DNA of 64,000 bases from T3SED10-260 sp035363255 (GTDB lineage: Bacteria; Caldisericota; Caldisericia; UBA6126). The notes below the pieces were generated by a model. It was not told the origin of the DNA, did not search any database, and saw only the letters and a list, made by a program, of their open reading frames with translations. A program made the translations under genes and the position numbers. The stretch spans positions 1-64,000 of the forward strand of contig DAOSES010000013.1 of NCBI GenBank assembly GCA_035363255.1, given 5' to 3'. Below, piece after piece: positions 27,069 to 36,265 of the stretch; position 1 is the stretch's first letter, and each line of letters begins with the position of its first letter.

Positions 27069-27137
27069 CTTATCAGATATGGTTGCATATACTGCAATTT
27101 TAAATAGACTAATGAAAACGATGCTCAGGAGGTTGAT

Positions 27138-28604
27138 ATGAAATACACACAAAAGATTCTAAAAGAAACTTTGACCTTTGATGACGTGCTTTTGCTTCCT
27201 GATCATTCATTGGTGCTTCCCAAAGAAGTATCCCTCAAAACCAAACTAACTTCTAACATCGATATTCAAATACCTATTCTCAGCGCTGCCATGGATCGAG
27301 TTACCGAATCTCGCCTTGCGATTGACCTTGCTCGTCAAGGCGGTATTGGGATCATCCACAAGAGTATGAGCCCCGAAAAGCAAGCCCAGGAAATTGACCG
27401 GGTAAAACGTTCTGAAAGCGGTTTAATCACCGATCCTGTCACCCTCAACGAAGAAGCTACCGTGCGTGATGCTTTGCAATTAATGGAGCGTTACCATATT
27501 TCCGGAGTTCCTATCGTTCGAGGAGAAAAGCTGGTAGGAATCCTTACCAATCGAGACATCCGCTTTGTAAGCAATTATGACCAACGGGTAACTGAGGTGA
27601 TGACCAAAGATCATCTCATCACTGCTCCTGTTGGAACCTCCATCGATGATGCCCGAAACATTCTTAAAAACTATAAAGTGGAAAAATTGCTTATCGTTGA
27701 CTCTCAAAACAATTTAAAAGGCTTACTAACCATCAAAGATATCAACAAAAAACTCCAATATCCCAATGCTTGCAAGGATGAACTTGGCAGACTTCGCGTT
27801 GGTGCAGCAGTATCGCGATCAGCCGATACATTTAAGCGTGTGGAGCTCCTGGAAAAAGCTGGAATTGATGTAGTGGTGGTTGATTCGGCTCATGGACATA
27901 GTGAGGGTATCATAGCCCTGGTGAGAGAAATTCGTCAGCAATATCCCAAGCTTGATATTATTGCAGGGAATGTAGCTACCGCCAAAGCAACTGAAGCTCT
28001 TATCCAAGCTGGTGCAACAGCCGTCAAAGTAGGTATTGGTCCTGGATCAATATGCACTACTCGAGTAATAGCGGGGGTGGGTGTTCCTCAGCTTTCTGCC
28101 ATAATGGACTGTGCAGAGGCCGGAGATGCTCATAATATACCAGTGATTGCTGATGGTGGCATACGCTATTCGGGTGACATCATCAAAGCCCTTGCTGCTG
28201 GTGCCCACACGGTCATGTTAGGTAGTCTATTGGCAGGTTTGGATGAAAGTCCTGGAGATACTGTTTTTTATGGTGGACGCCAATATAAGGAATACCGAGG
28301 TATGGGCTCTCTGGAAGCCATACGACAGGGAAGTGGAGATCGTTACTTCCAGGATGATATAGATGCCAGCAAGCTTGTACCAGAGGGAATTGTGGGCCGT
28401 GTACCCTACCGAGGAAAACTGCAGGACTTCGTTTATCAGTTGTTGGGAGGAGTTCGCGCGGGAATGGGTTATACTGGCTCAGCCACGATAGAAGATTTGC
28501 GCAAGAAAGCTCAATTTGTTAGAGTTTCAGCCGCGGGAGTTCGGGAGTCACATCCCCACGATATTGCCATTGTCAGTGAAGCCCCTAATTATTGGGTGGA
28601 ATAG
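27138..28604 (+). CDS. guaB: IMP dehydrogenase
   Basis: Oxidises IMP to XMP in guanine nucleotide synthesis. 488 residues, normal. TIM barrel with TFDDVLLLPDHS at the start and the catalytic loop GIGPGSICTTR (Cys); a CBS pair lies at about residues 95-210; the mobile flap follows YRGMGS. AGGAGG precedes ATG at seven bases. A weak promoter region lies between the CoA-transferase and this gene. Confidence 0.97.
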   Translation: MKYTQKILKETLTFDDVLLLPDHSLVLPKEVSLKTKLTSNIDIQIPILSAAMDRVTESRLAIDLARQGGIGIIHKSMSPEKQAQEIDRVKRSESGLITDPVTLNEEATVRDALQLMERYHISGVPIVRGEKLVGILTNRDIRFVSNYDQRVTEVMTKDHLITAPVGTSIDDARNILKNYKVEKLLIVDSQNNLKGLLTIKDINKKLQYPNACKDELGRLRVGAAVSRSADTFKRVELLEKAGIDVVVVDSAHGHSEGIIALVREIRQQYPKLDIIAGNVATAKATEALIQAGATAVKVGIGPGSICTTRVIAGVGVPQLSAIMDCAEAGDAHNIPVIADGGIRYSGDIIKALAAGAHTVMLGSLLAGLDESPGDTVFYGGRQYKEYRGMGSLEAIRQGSGDRYFQDDIDASKLVPEGIVGRVPYRGKLQDFVYQLLGGVRAGMGYTGSATIEDLRKKAQFVRVSAAGVRESHPHDIAIVSEAPNYWVE

Positions 28605-28607
28605 ACT

Positions 28608-28874
28608 TTACTGGATTTTTTCCAAAATCTTTTGCATCAACCAGTCAGGAGCTCTAACATCAGTTTTGATGCCTTGAATTTTCTTACGTAAGGTAAAGAA
28701 GCTTTTGACTAAGTCAATGCAAATATAACAGTTTTTTTCCCGCTTGCATTTGGATATGCGTTGCATAAAAGCAAGTTTTGCATCGTAGCTTAGACGGTGA
28801 TCCACCAATTCATTGATCAGTTTTCGACATTCCTCGCAAATTTCCAGAGGAGGGGTGTTGGTGTTTGTGTTCAT
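28608..28874 (-). CDS. small Cys-rich anti-sigma-like protein
   Basis: 88 residues overlapping the sigma gene stop by four bases. Cys residues CEEC near residue 13, CKREKNC near 43 and a later CYIC, with a His in between, resemble the zinc-binding anti-sigma (ZAS, HC2) pattern. There is no transmembrane segment, so it would be a cytoplasmic regulator that binds the sigma factor. The call rests on motif and on pairing with the ECF gene. Confidence 0.7.
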   Translation of the reverse strand: MNTNTNTPPLEICEECRKLINELVDHRLSYDAKLAFMQRISKCKREKNCYICIDLVKSFFTLRKKIQGIKTDVRAPDWLMQKILEKIQ

Positions 28875-29389
28875 GATTTGTGCAGAAGCCTTTCTTTGAG
28901 TATCATACGACCTCGGTGTAAGCGGGATCTTACGGTTCCCACGGGAATATCAATGATGTTAGCAATCTCTTCGTAACTATGTCCTTCCAATTCGCACAAG
29001 ATGATCACTTCACGAAACTCATCGGGCAGTTTGTTGATTGCTTGTTGTACTTCTCGGGTGCGCATGGCATCCAATACTTGGTTTTCGGTGTTTTTACTGC
29101 TTTCGTAAGCGATCAGTTGCTCTTCATTGTGTTCGGAAGTGGGGCGTTTTTTTTTCACTTGAGTGATATATATGTTGCGCATGATTTTGAGAATCCATGC
29201 TTTAAAATTGGTATCATTTCTAAAGCGATGGAAAAAGGTATAGGCTCTTATAAAAGCATCCTGGGTTAAATCCTCAGCATCGTCTTTATTTTTTGTAAAA
29301 TAGAGCGCCACTCGATATACATCATCTTTATACAAGGCAAGATACTCCTCAAATTTCTTAAGCTGCTCGGAACTGTTCTTAACAGCCAT
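28871..29389 (-). CDS. ECF sigma factor
   Basis: 172 residues. Region 2 is AEDLTQDAFIRAYTFFHRF...FKAWILKIMRNIYI and region 4 is LPDEFREVIIL...EEIANIIDIPVGTVRSRLHRGR; regions 1.1 and 3 are absent, the hallmark of extracytoplasmic function sigma factors of the SigW/RpoE kind. It likely controls an envelope or stress regulon together with the small Cys-rich protein that follows. No target promoters could be named. Confidence 0.9.
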   Translation of the reverse strand: MAVKNSSEQLKKFEEYLALYKDDVYRVALYFTKNKDDAEDLTQDAFIRAYTFFHRFRNDTNFKAWILKIMRNIYITQVKKKRPTSEHNEEQLIAYESSKNTENQVLDAMRTREVQQAINKLPDEFREVIILCELEGHSYEEIANIIDIPVGTVRSRLHRGRMILKERLLHKS

Positions 29390-29443
29390 TACTTAGTTTC
29401 TCTAATATAAAGCAATGTATATTTGTGCATTTTAGTTCATTTT

Positions 29444-29914
29444 TTAGGAATCCAAAAAAGACTTTTTATTTACTGCAGCGGATTCGGAGATAAACTTCTT
29501 TTTGTCTTCAGCGTTTATGAGCACATTGGGTGGAGCAAACAAAAAAACAAATTGGCTTATTTTTTCGATTTTACCCTCCATAGAGTAAACTGCTCCACTG
29601 ACAAAATCGATAAATCGTTGAAATAACACGCGATCAGTATCTTCAAAATTGGCTACCACGGGGCGATTGCCTTTGATGTAGTCCACTGCTTTTTTTGCTT
29701 CATCAAAACTGATGGGAGAAATGACCATGACAGTTACATTGTTGATGGTGGTAACTGCAGGCAGCTCTTTCTTTTTTGGACTGATGCGAGAAGCGCTGTC
29801 CCGAGGGATATCAGTGTTTGGAATGCTAACTGCTGGAGTATATTCTTCTTCCATATCTTCATCATCGTCACCCATGCCAAGCAAACGATTAAACCAATCT
29901 GCAAACTTGCTCAT
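29444..29914 (-). CDS. sepF: cell division protein SepF
   Basis: 156 residues. The N-terminal amphipathic helix (MSKFADWFNRLLGMG) is the membrane anchor, followed by an acidic linker, then the SepF core with VTVMVISPISFDEAKKAVDYIKGNRPVVANF and FIDFVSGAVYSMEGKI. SepF bundles FtsZ and tethers it to the membrane, which fits the cluster and could substitute for FtsA. Overlaps the end of yggS by 26 bases. Confidence 0.95.
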   Translation of the reverse strand: MSKFADWFNRLLGMGDDDEDMEEEYTPAVSIPNTDIPRDSASRISPKKKELPAVTTINNVTVMVISPISFDEAKKAVDYIKGNRPVVANFEDTDRVLFQRFIDFVSGAVYSMEGKIEKISQFVFLFAPPNVLINAEDKKKFISESAAVNKKSFLDS

Positions 29915-30653
29915 TTACTACACTCTCCTCTCCAAAAATACCTCTACCGATGCGAATCAAATCAGATCCTTCCTGTATCGCCCATTGATAATCCTCGCTC
30001 ATCCCCATGGAAAGACCCAAAGAAGCGAAGGAATACCGTTTTTCAAGCTCTTCTTTCAAATTCCGTAACAATGAAAAAGATCTACGATTATCAACTTCCT
30101 TTCCATTCAACGGACCCATGGTCATCAAACCACATACTTTTATATTTTCTAAAAATACTATTTTATCCATGAAAAGCAATAGATTATCAGGGTTAAATCC
30201 AAATTTAGTGGTTTCCATGGAGGTATTAACTTCAATATATATGGAAAGAGGCTCGTTTATTGGGGAATATTTTTTAGATATTTGTTGTGCTAATTCGAGG
30301 CTATCAATAGCATCCAAAGAGGAGAACAGCTCAGTTGCTTTTTTGATTTTGTTGCTTTGAAGATGACCAATGAAATGGAACAACTCTTTGCTCAGATGGT
30401 GTTCCTGGTATAAAACAGGGAGTTTTTCCTGAGCAGATTGAATATAGTTTTCTCCAAAAAGCCTGATCCCTGCCTGATAGGCATAGAGGATTTCCTGAAC
30501 GGAAGCTTTTTTGCACACTGCCATGAGTTTGGTCGGATTTTGTTTGGGACGATACTTCTGAGACAGATAGTTTACTTTTTCTTGAAGGAAGTGAATGTTG
30601 TGGGTGATTATTTCCTGTTTGTTCACGGTTTGACAGGAGTTTTTTTGATCCAT
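29889..30653 (-). CDS. yggS: PLP homeostasis protein (YggS/PLPBP)
   Basis: 254 residues. PLP-binding barrel protein: LMAVCKKASVQEILYAYQAGIRLFGENYIQ holds the PLP lysine (AVCK) and ENY; later HFIGHLQSNKI, VCGLMTMG and LSMGMSEDYQWAIQEGSDLIRIG are family marks. It keeps free pyridoxal phosphate in balance. It is normally next to sepF in Bacillota. Overlaps the preceding HlyD-like gene by 31 bases; start taken at 30653, no clear ribosome site. Confidence 0.93.
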   Translation of the reverse strand: MDQKNSCQTVNKQEIITHNIHFLQEKVNYLSQKYRPKQNPTKLMAVCKKASVQEILYAYQAGIRLFGENYIQSAQEKLPVLYQEHHLSKELFHFIGHLQSNKIKKATELFSSLDAIDSLELAQQISKKYSPINEPLSIYIEVNTSMETTKFGFNPDNLLLFMDKIVFLENIKVCGLMTMGPLNGKEVDNRRSFSLLRNLKEELEKRYSFASLGLSMGMSEDYQWAIQEGSDLIRIGRGIFGEESVVNEQVCRLV

Positions 30654-31582
30654 TGCCCAGCATCAGTGTAGATTTCTTGAGAAGTTTCCAAACCCTCCAC
30701 AATGTATTGTTGGGAGAAGGGATCCAAGCCCCGAAGTTTTACTTCAATTTGTCGTGCTTCTTCATTTTTTTCATAGACGTAGTACTTGCCGTTTTCTCCC
30801 TTGTGTACTGCTGATTTTGGTAAAAGGGAAGCAGTAACATAGCCAAAGGTGAAAAATCCTGAAATTTTGCGGTTGTTGAGCAAGGTGTCAATATAATAAG
30901 GGGTGGTCAGCACTACAAGTGAATGCTCTTTTTCACGCTTTTCAATTTTGTGGACTGTAGCTCCAAGGATCAGATTGGTGGGACTTTCTATTCTGAAATT
31001 GATTTCACTGGAAGCTTTAAAGTTTTGGGAAAAAAGACCTTCAGTGAGTTCGGTGTAAATTGGATCAAGTGCGAGAATCAAATGCATTTGATCGTTTTCT
31101 ACGATTTTAAATAGGAAATCTCCTTTTTTTACGGTTTGGTCGTCTCCCAGGCGGATTTGCTTTGCGGGAGGGTCTATAATTTCTTGCAGGAGAAGTTGGT
31201 CAAGATTGGCGAGAATGAACTTTTCTTCGCATCCGTCTTTGATGTAGCTAAGAAGGCCATTATGCTGGTTTAATATGGTTTCACTACCTCGAGAACCTTT
31301 TTTGAGTTCAATGATCTCGCTTTGGGGTCTGAGCAGCTCTCCAGCTTCTTGAAGGCGAATAGCTTTTCCTTCATCAGGAGAGACCACGAGATGCTCAGTA
31401 CGGGCTACAAAACCGCTACCGGGTATGATGAGTTCTATTCGTTGAAGAGTAGCTTGCATAGTATCGGAGCTTTTGTTTTGAAACAAACCACGTCCAATGT
31501 TCCAAAACAACAACAAAGCAAAAAAAACACTAAGCAGGCTGATAAGCAATATGGGGAGAGCAATCGATTTTTGGCGACGCAT
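30623..31582 (-). CDS. HlyD-like membrane fusion protein
   Basis: 319 residues. One N-terminal membrane helix (about residues 9-29) is followed by an exported region with the biotinyl-lipoyl and beta-barrel pattern (VARTEHLVVSPDEGKAIRL, KGENGKYYVYEKNEEARQIEVKLRGLD). The same gene between ftsZ and yggS is a recurrent companion in Clostridia. Role in division or envelope not established. It starts one base after the ftsZ stop and overlaps yggS. Confidence 0.78.
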   Translation of the reverse strand: MRRQKSIALPILLISLLSVFFALLLFWNIGRGLFQNKSSDTMQATLQRIELIIPGSGFVARTEHLVVSPDEGKAIRLQEAGELLRPQSEIIELKKGSRGSETILNQHNGLLSYIKDGCEEKFILANLDQLLLQEIIDPPAKQIRLGDDQTVKKGDFLFKIVENDQMHLILALDPIYTELTEGLFSQNFKASSEINFRIESPTNLILGATVHKIEKREKEHSLVVLTTPYYIDTLLNNRKISGFFTFGYVTASLLPKSAVHKGENGKYYVYEKNEEARQIEVKLRGLDPFSQQYIVEGLETSQEIYTDAGQWIKKTPVKP

Positions 31583-31583
31583 C

Positions 31584-32639
31584 TTAACCCATGTTTTTCT
31601 TGAGGAAAGAAGGAATATCGATCAGGGATTCGGATTCTTCATGCTCGGAAGACTCAGAAATATGTTCGGTAAAGGAAACAGGAGCTTCCTTGCCAAAGCC
31701 TGTAGCAATGAGGGTGAGCTTGACTTCTTCGTCCACATCGTCTTTTAGTATGACACCCCAGATGATATTGGAATCTTTTGGAAAGAATCGTTTGATTTCT
31801 TTCATGGATTCGTTGACTTCGTTCATGGTAAAGCTTTTGCCAGCAGTCATATTTAAAAGGATACCACGGGAGTCTGAGATGTTTGCATCGAGAAGTTTGC
31901 TGTTGATGGCTTTTTTGGCGGCTTCGATGGCGCGATTTTCGCCTTTGCCATGACCTATACCAAGAAAAGCAGTGCCTTGATCTTTGATAATAGTGCGTAG
32001 ATCTGCAAAATCAACATTGACTAGACCAGGCTCAGTTATGATATCGGAGATACCTTGCACTCCCTGTCGAAGAACATCGTCTGCCATCATAAAAGCATCT
32101 ACCAGGGAGGTGGATTTGGTGCTGATTTGAAGGAGTTTGTCGTTGCAGATGGTGATGAGAGTATCTACGGAGCCCTGAAGCTTTTTGATACCTTCATCTG
32201 CTACAGACATGCGACGGGTGCCTTCAAAATAGAAGGGTTTGGTAACGATGGCGATGGTGAGGATGTTCATTTCTCGGGCAATTCTGGCTATGACAGGAGT
32301 GGCTCCAGTGCCTGTGCCACCACCCATACCAGAAGTGATGATGAGGAGGTCTGTACCTGAAAAAATTTCACGCAAAACCTCTTCGCTTTCTTCTGCGGAT
32401 TTTTCGCCCAGGTCTGCCATTGCTCCCGCTCCGAGACCTTTGGTGATTTTAGGACCTATCTGAATTTTAGTTTCAGCTAGCGACATTCGTAATGCTTGAA
32501 CATCTGTATTGGCTGCAATAAAATCAACACCCGAAATACCGCATTGTATCATTCGGTTGACAGCATTTGTGCCGCCTCCGCCAATCCCAATTACTTTCAG
32601 TACTGGTTTTTGATCCCAGGGATCAAGTTCCTTATTCAT
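31584..32639 (-). CDS. ftsZ: cell division protein FtsZ
   Basis: Tubulin-like GTPase that forms the division ring. 351 residues: GTP-binding GGGGTNAVNRM near the start, tubulin signature GGGTGTGATP, and a short C-terminal tail ending in IDIPSFLKKN, the site that binds SepF or FtsA. The start is put at 32639 because AAGGAG lies six bases before it; the ATG at 32645 directly abuts the site. Confidence 0.97.
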   Translation of the reverse strand: MNKELDPWDQKPVLKVIGIGGGGTNAVNRMIQCGISGVDFIAANTDVQALRMSLAETKIQIGPKITKGLGAGAMADLGEKSAEESEEVLREIFSGTDLLIITSGMGGGTGTGATPVIARIAREMNILTIAIVTKPFYFEGTRRMSVADEGIKKLQGSVDTLITICNDKLLQISTKSTSLVDAFMMADDVLRQGVQGISDIITEPGLVNVDFADLRTIIKDQGTAFLGIGHGKGENRAIEAAKKAINSKLLDANISDSRGILLNMTAGKSFTMNEVNESMKEIKRFFPKDSNIIWGVILKDDVDEEVKLTLIATGFGKEAPVSFTEHISESSEHEESESLIDIPSFLKKNMG

Positions 32640-32701
32640 ATCCATCTCCTTTCTCTCTCTGAAAGGTTGTTTGTATTATCATACTTGTATAGGTGATAAA
32701 A

Positions 32702-33430
32702 TCAAGGATTCTTTGAATGAAAACGACAAATTATTTTCTTTTCAAACCTAAAATCGATTTCATTGTAAGCACTCTGTTTAAGTTTTTGCTGAATTTTGGG
32801 GTCAGATAAAACCTTGATATGGTTGTTTATCTTGGAATAATCAGACTTTTTTCCTAAGATAAAGTGCACATCACGATAATCAACGAAAGATAAACCCAAA
32901 GATTCGTTATAGGAAATAACTTTGATAGAAGGACCAATGCTGTTTTCAGAATTGAGCAAAAAGCGTACAAATTCTTGAATGTATTTACGGTATGCCTCTA
33001 TTTGATCTATGCTAGTATTGATTTGAATTGAAAACAACGCTTCTCTCGCTGACCCAGTGCTGTCGAGGTTTGCTTGACTTGTTTGGGAGCCAGTGATAAT
33101 TTCTCCATTGGTATGAACGTACCATAGCTGATGATTAAGTTCAATAGGGATGAGTTGGGTGCTCTCGTCGATACGCAGGACATATATGATACCCTTTCTT
33201 TCAAGTTTGTGTCGGAGATATTGTGGAATCAATGATGGAAACACGAGTGTATTCAGCTTTTTTTTGGAAATTAAGCCTGCTTTGAGATTATGCTGTGAAA
33301 TTTCATTCCAGAGGATTCTTTTGCTTTCCCCAGTGGCTGAAATCGAAAAGAGTGGTTTGGCAATATAAAAATAATCGAAACAAAACAAGACTAGAGCCAG
33401 AAATAATGTCCAAATCAAAAACTTCTTCAT
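32702..33430 (-). CDS. ftsQ: cell division protein FtsQ/DivIB
   Basis: 242 residues, one membrane helix near the N terminus (residues about 4-22), then a POTRA-like and beta domain with LNHQLWYVHTNGEIITG and the terminal IDFRFEKKIICRF. It is normally in the divisome with FtsB/FtsL and recruits wall synthesis. Alignment is weak in this family but position before ftsZ and overall pattern support it. Only 18 bases separate its start from the tRNA-Arg gene and no ribosome site is visible. Confidence 0.85.
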   Translation of the reverse strand: MKKFLIWTLFLALVLFCFDYFYIAKPLFSISATGESKRILWNEISQHNLKAGLISKKKLNTLVFPSLIPQYLRHKLERKGIIYVLRIDESTQLIPIELNHQLWYVHTNGEIITGSQTSQANLDSTGSAREALFSIQINTSIDQIEAYRKYIQEFVRFLLNSENSIGPSIKVISYNESLGLSFVDYRDVHFILGKKSDYSKINNHIKVLSDPKIQQKLKQSAYNEIDFRFEKKIICRFHSKNP

Positions 33431-33448
33431 GATGGAAATAAAGGAAAA

Positions 33449-33521
33449 TGTGCCCGAGAGGACTCGAACCTCCAGTCTACGGCTCCGGAGGCCGTTGCTT
33501 TATCCATTAAGCTACGGGCAC
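33449..33521 (-). tRNA. tRNA-Arg (anticodon CCG)
   Basis: A full cloverleaf reads on the minus strand: acceptor GTGCCCG/CGGGCAC, D arm GCTT...AAGC, anticodon stem ACGGC/GCCGT with loop CTCCGGA (anticodon CCG), T arm GGAGG-TTCGAGT-CCTCT, discriminator A. CCA is not encoded. 73 bases. It lies directly upstream of ftsQ. Confidence 0.93.
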
Positions 33522-33554
33522 ATGCAGTTTTAAGAATATTCATTTTTCACTTTT

Positions 33555-34250
33555 TTACAATGTATCAAGTTTTTCCCAGGGAAACATCAGATGAAGCTGG
33601 AGAGGAAGAATATCAAATGAGGATACTTGAGGAGGGATGGGTGTTTTTAAAAGTTTATCCCATACTGCTACCTTGAAGATGGGTATCCCCAGCATTTTAC
33701 TCGCACTTCCGATAGCTTGGATGCCCCGGCAAACTTCTTCCCAAGTACTTGAAAAGCGAATATGCGAATTGGCTACAATACCATCAATCTTCAATTTAGA
33801 CAAACGACTCAAGTCTTGAATCGAGGACGTGATGTGTTCTGGAGTGTCGCTATATGGTCTCATTGCATTGATGACTACGTAGGTTTTTACCTTCATATCC
33901 GCAAATTGGTCTTTAAATTGGGCAATGGTGATGGAGCCACGATCTTCACCGCCTACATCAATTACCATGTCGTAGTGGTCATCATAGAGATATTTCATCA
34001 TTTGCGCAGGAATGATGGGCATGTCAGCATGTCGTATTTTTTCATCGGGCAAAAGCAGATCAACTCCAAGCAATTTTAAGCTTTCTGCAATATCACGGAT
34101 TCGGATATAGGGTTTGATCACGTCCAAATCCATAAGTTTTACTGGACGCTTGTTTTGTTTCATGAGTATCAGAGTATAATTGACTGCTATTTCACTTTTC
34201 CCAGAACCCATATTGCCTATGAAGATAGTAATTTCTTTGTCTTGAATCAT
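33555..34250 (-). CDS. P-loop ATPase of the butyrate kinase operon
   Basis: 231 residues. Walker A is FIGNMGSGKSE, and the second strand ends in MVIDVGGEDRGS, as in MinD/CobQ-type ATPases. No iron-sulfur or membrane motifs. It overlaps the stop of the downstream-read butyrate kinase by four bases (ATGA), so it is translated with it. Similar ATPases often sit near 2-oxoacid oxidoreductase or butyrate genes in Clostridia; the job is unproven. Confidence 0.75.
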   Translation of the reverse strand: MIQDKEITIFIGNMGSGKSEIAVNYTLILMKQNKRPVKLMDLDVIKPYIRIRDIAESLKLLGVDLLLPDEKIRHADMPIIPAQMMKYLYDDHYDMVIDVGGEDRGSITIAQFKDQFADMKVKTYVVINAMRPYSDTPEHITSSIQDLSRLSKLKIDGIVANSHIRFSSTWEEVCRGIQAIGSASKMLGIPIFKVAVWDKLLKTPIPPQVSSFDILPLQLHLMFPWEKLDTL

Positions 34251-35335
34251 ACAAGCCTTTCACAATAGATGTTGGTCTGCATTTCCTTGGTTAACACCGC
34301 AAAAGCATTTTCCGCTAAAGCTGCCATTTCATCTTCTCCTGGATAGACCATCAAAGGTGCGATAAAGGAAGTATAATCTGATATGGCCTTGCATAGATAC
34401 TTGGATCTTGCCATACCACCCGTGAGTACAATGGCATCAACTCTTCCCCACAAAACAGCACTCATTTCTCCAATAGTTTTTGCGGTTTGATATATCATGC
34501 CTTCAAATATCAGATGGCATTCTTTATCCCCTTCCAATGCCTTGTCTTCTACTTCTTTGGCATTATTGGTGCCTAAATGAGACACCATACCCCCCTTTCC
34601 TGCAAGTAGTTTTATCATTTCTTCACGTGAGTACTTTCCAGAAAAGCATAGTTTGAGTAGTGATAATATTGGGAGAGTTCCTGAACGTTCAGCCGAATAG
34701 GGGCCTTCTCCGTTCAAAGCGTTGTTAACATCGACTACGAGACCGTATTGATGAGCTCCAATAGAGATGCCTCCTCCAAGGTGAACCACAATCAAGTTGC
34801 ATTCTTCATACTTTTTTCCGATATCTTTGGCTGCTTTTCGGGCAATATACTTTTGGTTGAGTGCGTGAAAAATGCTTTTACGTTCGATCCCCCTAAGGCC
34901 GGTAAATCGAGCAGTTGAGTGCATTTCATCTACAGTTACTGGGTCAGCAATAAAGGCGGGTATGCGGTATTCTTTTGCTAAATCATACGCTATGATTGCG
35001 GCAAGATTTGAAGCGTGGGAGCCATATCGACAACTTTTCAAGTCTTCCACCATGGCAGGGCTAATAGGATAAACACCCGATGGGAGGGGATGGAGAAGGC
35101 CTCCTCTTGAGGCAATAGCAGAGAAAGTGTTTAGTTCATAGCCTTTTTCTTTAAGCCATTCCAAGAGGATTTTTTTTCGAAAAGGATATTGTTGGATGAT
35201 ATTTTCGTATTCTTTTAACTCGTCCACACTGTGTTGGATGTTTTCTTTGCAAAGCTCTTCCTTGCCAGAGAAAACGGCTACTTTGGTGGAAGTGGATCCA
35301 GGATTGATGACAAAGATAAGATGGTCTTTGCTCAT
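34247..35335 (-). CDS. buk: butyrate kinase (copy 1)
   Basis: 362 residues of the acetokinase/Hsp70 fold. Marks are FVINPGSTSTKVAVF (phosphate 1), HLGGGISIGA (phosphate 2), and VLTGGMARSKYL (adenosine). It makes ATP from butyryl phosphate. Ribosome site GGGAGG at five bases. Together with the phosphotransbutyrylase and the second kinase it forms the end of a butyrate or branched-acid pathway. Whether it prefers butyrate or isobutyrate cannot be told. Confidence 0.92.
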   Translation of the reverse strand: MSKDHLIFVINPGSTSTKVAVFSGKEELCKENIQHSVDELKEYENIIQQYPFRKKILLEWLKEKGYELNTFSAIASRGGLLHPLPSGVYPISPAMVEDLKSCRYGSHASNLAAIIAYDLAKEYRIPAFIADPVTVDEMHSTARFTGLRGIERKSIFHALNQKYIARKAAKDIGKKYEECNLIVVHLGGGISIGAHQYGLVVDVNNALNGEGPYSAERSGTLPILSLLKLCFSGKYSREEMIKLLAGKGGMVSHLGTNNAKEVEDKALEGDKECHLIFEGMIYQTAKTIGEMSAVLWGRVDAIVLTGGMARSKYLCKAISDYTSFIAPLMVYPGEDEMAALAENAFAVLTKEMQTNIYCERLV

Positions 35336-35337
35336 GG

Positions 35338-36249
35338 CTACCTCCCTGCTTTTGCCATCAGATTGGCTATCATGATGGCATTTAATTTGTTGTCGGGGGT
35401 GTCGGCTCGAGAAGGAACAACCACAGGTACTTTGGCTCCAACCACGATACCAGCGGATTCTACTTTTCCTCCCCCAAGATAAATCAGAACCTTGTAAAAA
35501 ATGTTTCCTGATTCAATGTTGGGCATGAGCATAATGTCCACATCTCCTGCAATAGCGCTTACTATACCCTTGTGCTCACAAGCTTCTCGAGAAACAGCAT
35601 TATCCACTGCCATTGGTCCATCAGCAATAATGCCTGCCAATTGTTTTCTGTCAGACATACGTGTGATAATGGCTGCGTCCATGGTCGATTGAATGTTGGG
35701 GGTTATAGTTTCAATAGCAGAAATAAGAGCAGCTTTTGCAGGATAAAAGCCCAATGCCTTTGAAACTTGTGCTGCGTTTTTTAGAATTTCTATCTTGTTT
35801 TCGAGGCTATAATCGGTGACCATTCCGCCATCGGTCATCAGGATCATTTTATGATAACATTCGCTTTTGATGACCCCAACATGTGAAAGAAGCTTGCTTT
35901 TGCGTATCCCGTATTCTTTGTTAAGCACTTCTTTGAGAAGTACAGGGGTTGAAATCATGCCTTTCATTAATATTTCAGCTTTTTCTTCATTTATCATTTG
36001 AAGTGCTATCCGGCATTGTTTTACTTGATCAGCTTCATCGATAATCTCGAAATCGTTGATAGATACATCAGGTGGGAGGTGTTGCTTGATTTTTTCTTTT
36101 GAATCAATGAGTACTGGGGTAACTATTTTGAGTCGCGAAGCATTCACTATAGCTGCCAAAACATCTTCATCCCCCGCAGAAACCACCACCATTTTTTGAG
36201 CATCGTATGCTTTGGTAAATTCTAAGGCTTCTTGAAAACTTTTAATCAT
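35338..36249 (-). CDS. ptb: phosphate butyryltransferase
   Basis: 303 residues. Converts butyryl-CoA and phosphate to butyryl phosphate, the substrate for the adjacent kinases. The family's C-terminal SAGIVVGAKVPVVVPSRADTPDNKLNA and the GGMVTDY and SDRKQLAGIIADGPMAVDNAVS segments are present. AGGAGG precedes ATG. Flanked by a kinase on each side. Confidence 0.93.
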   Translation of the reverse strand: MIKSFQEALEFTKAYDAQKMVVVSAGDEDVLAAIVNASRLKIVTPVLIDSKEKIKQHLPPDVSINDFEIIDEADQVKQCRIALQMINEEKAEILMKGMISTPVLLKEVLNKEYGIRKSKLLSHVGVIKSECYHKMILMTDGGMVTDYSLENKIEILKNAAQVSKALGFYPAKAALISAIETITPNIQSTMDAAIITRMSDRKQLAGIIADGPMAVDNAVSREACEHKGIVSAIAGDVDIMLMPNIESGNIFYKVLIYLGGGKVESAGIVVGAKVPVVVPSRADTPDNKLNAIMIANLMAKAGR

Positions 36250-36265
36250 GATATCCTCCTGTTGA

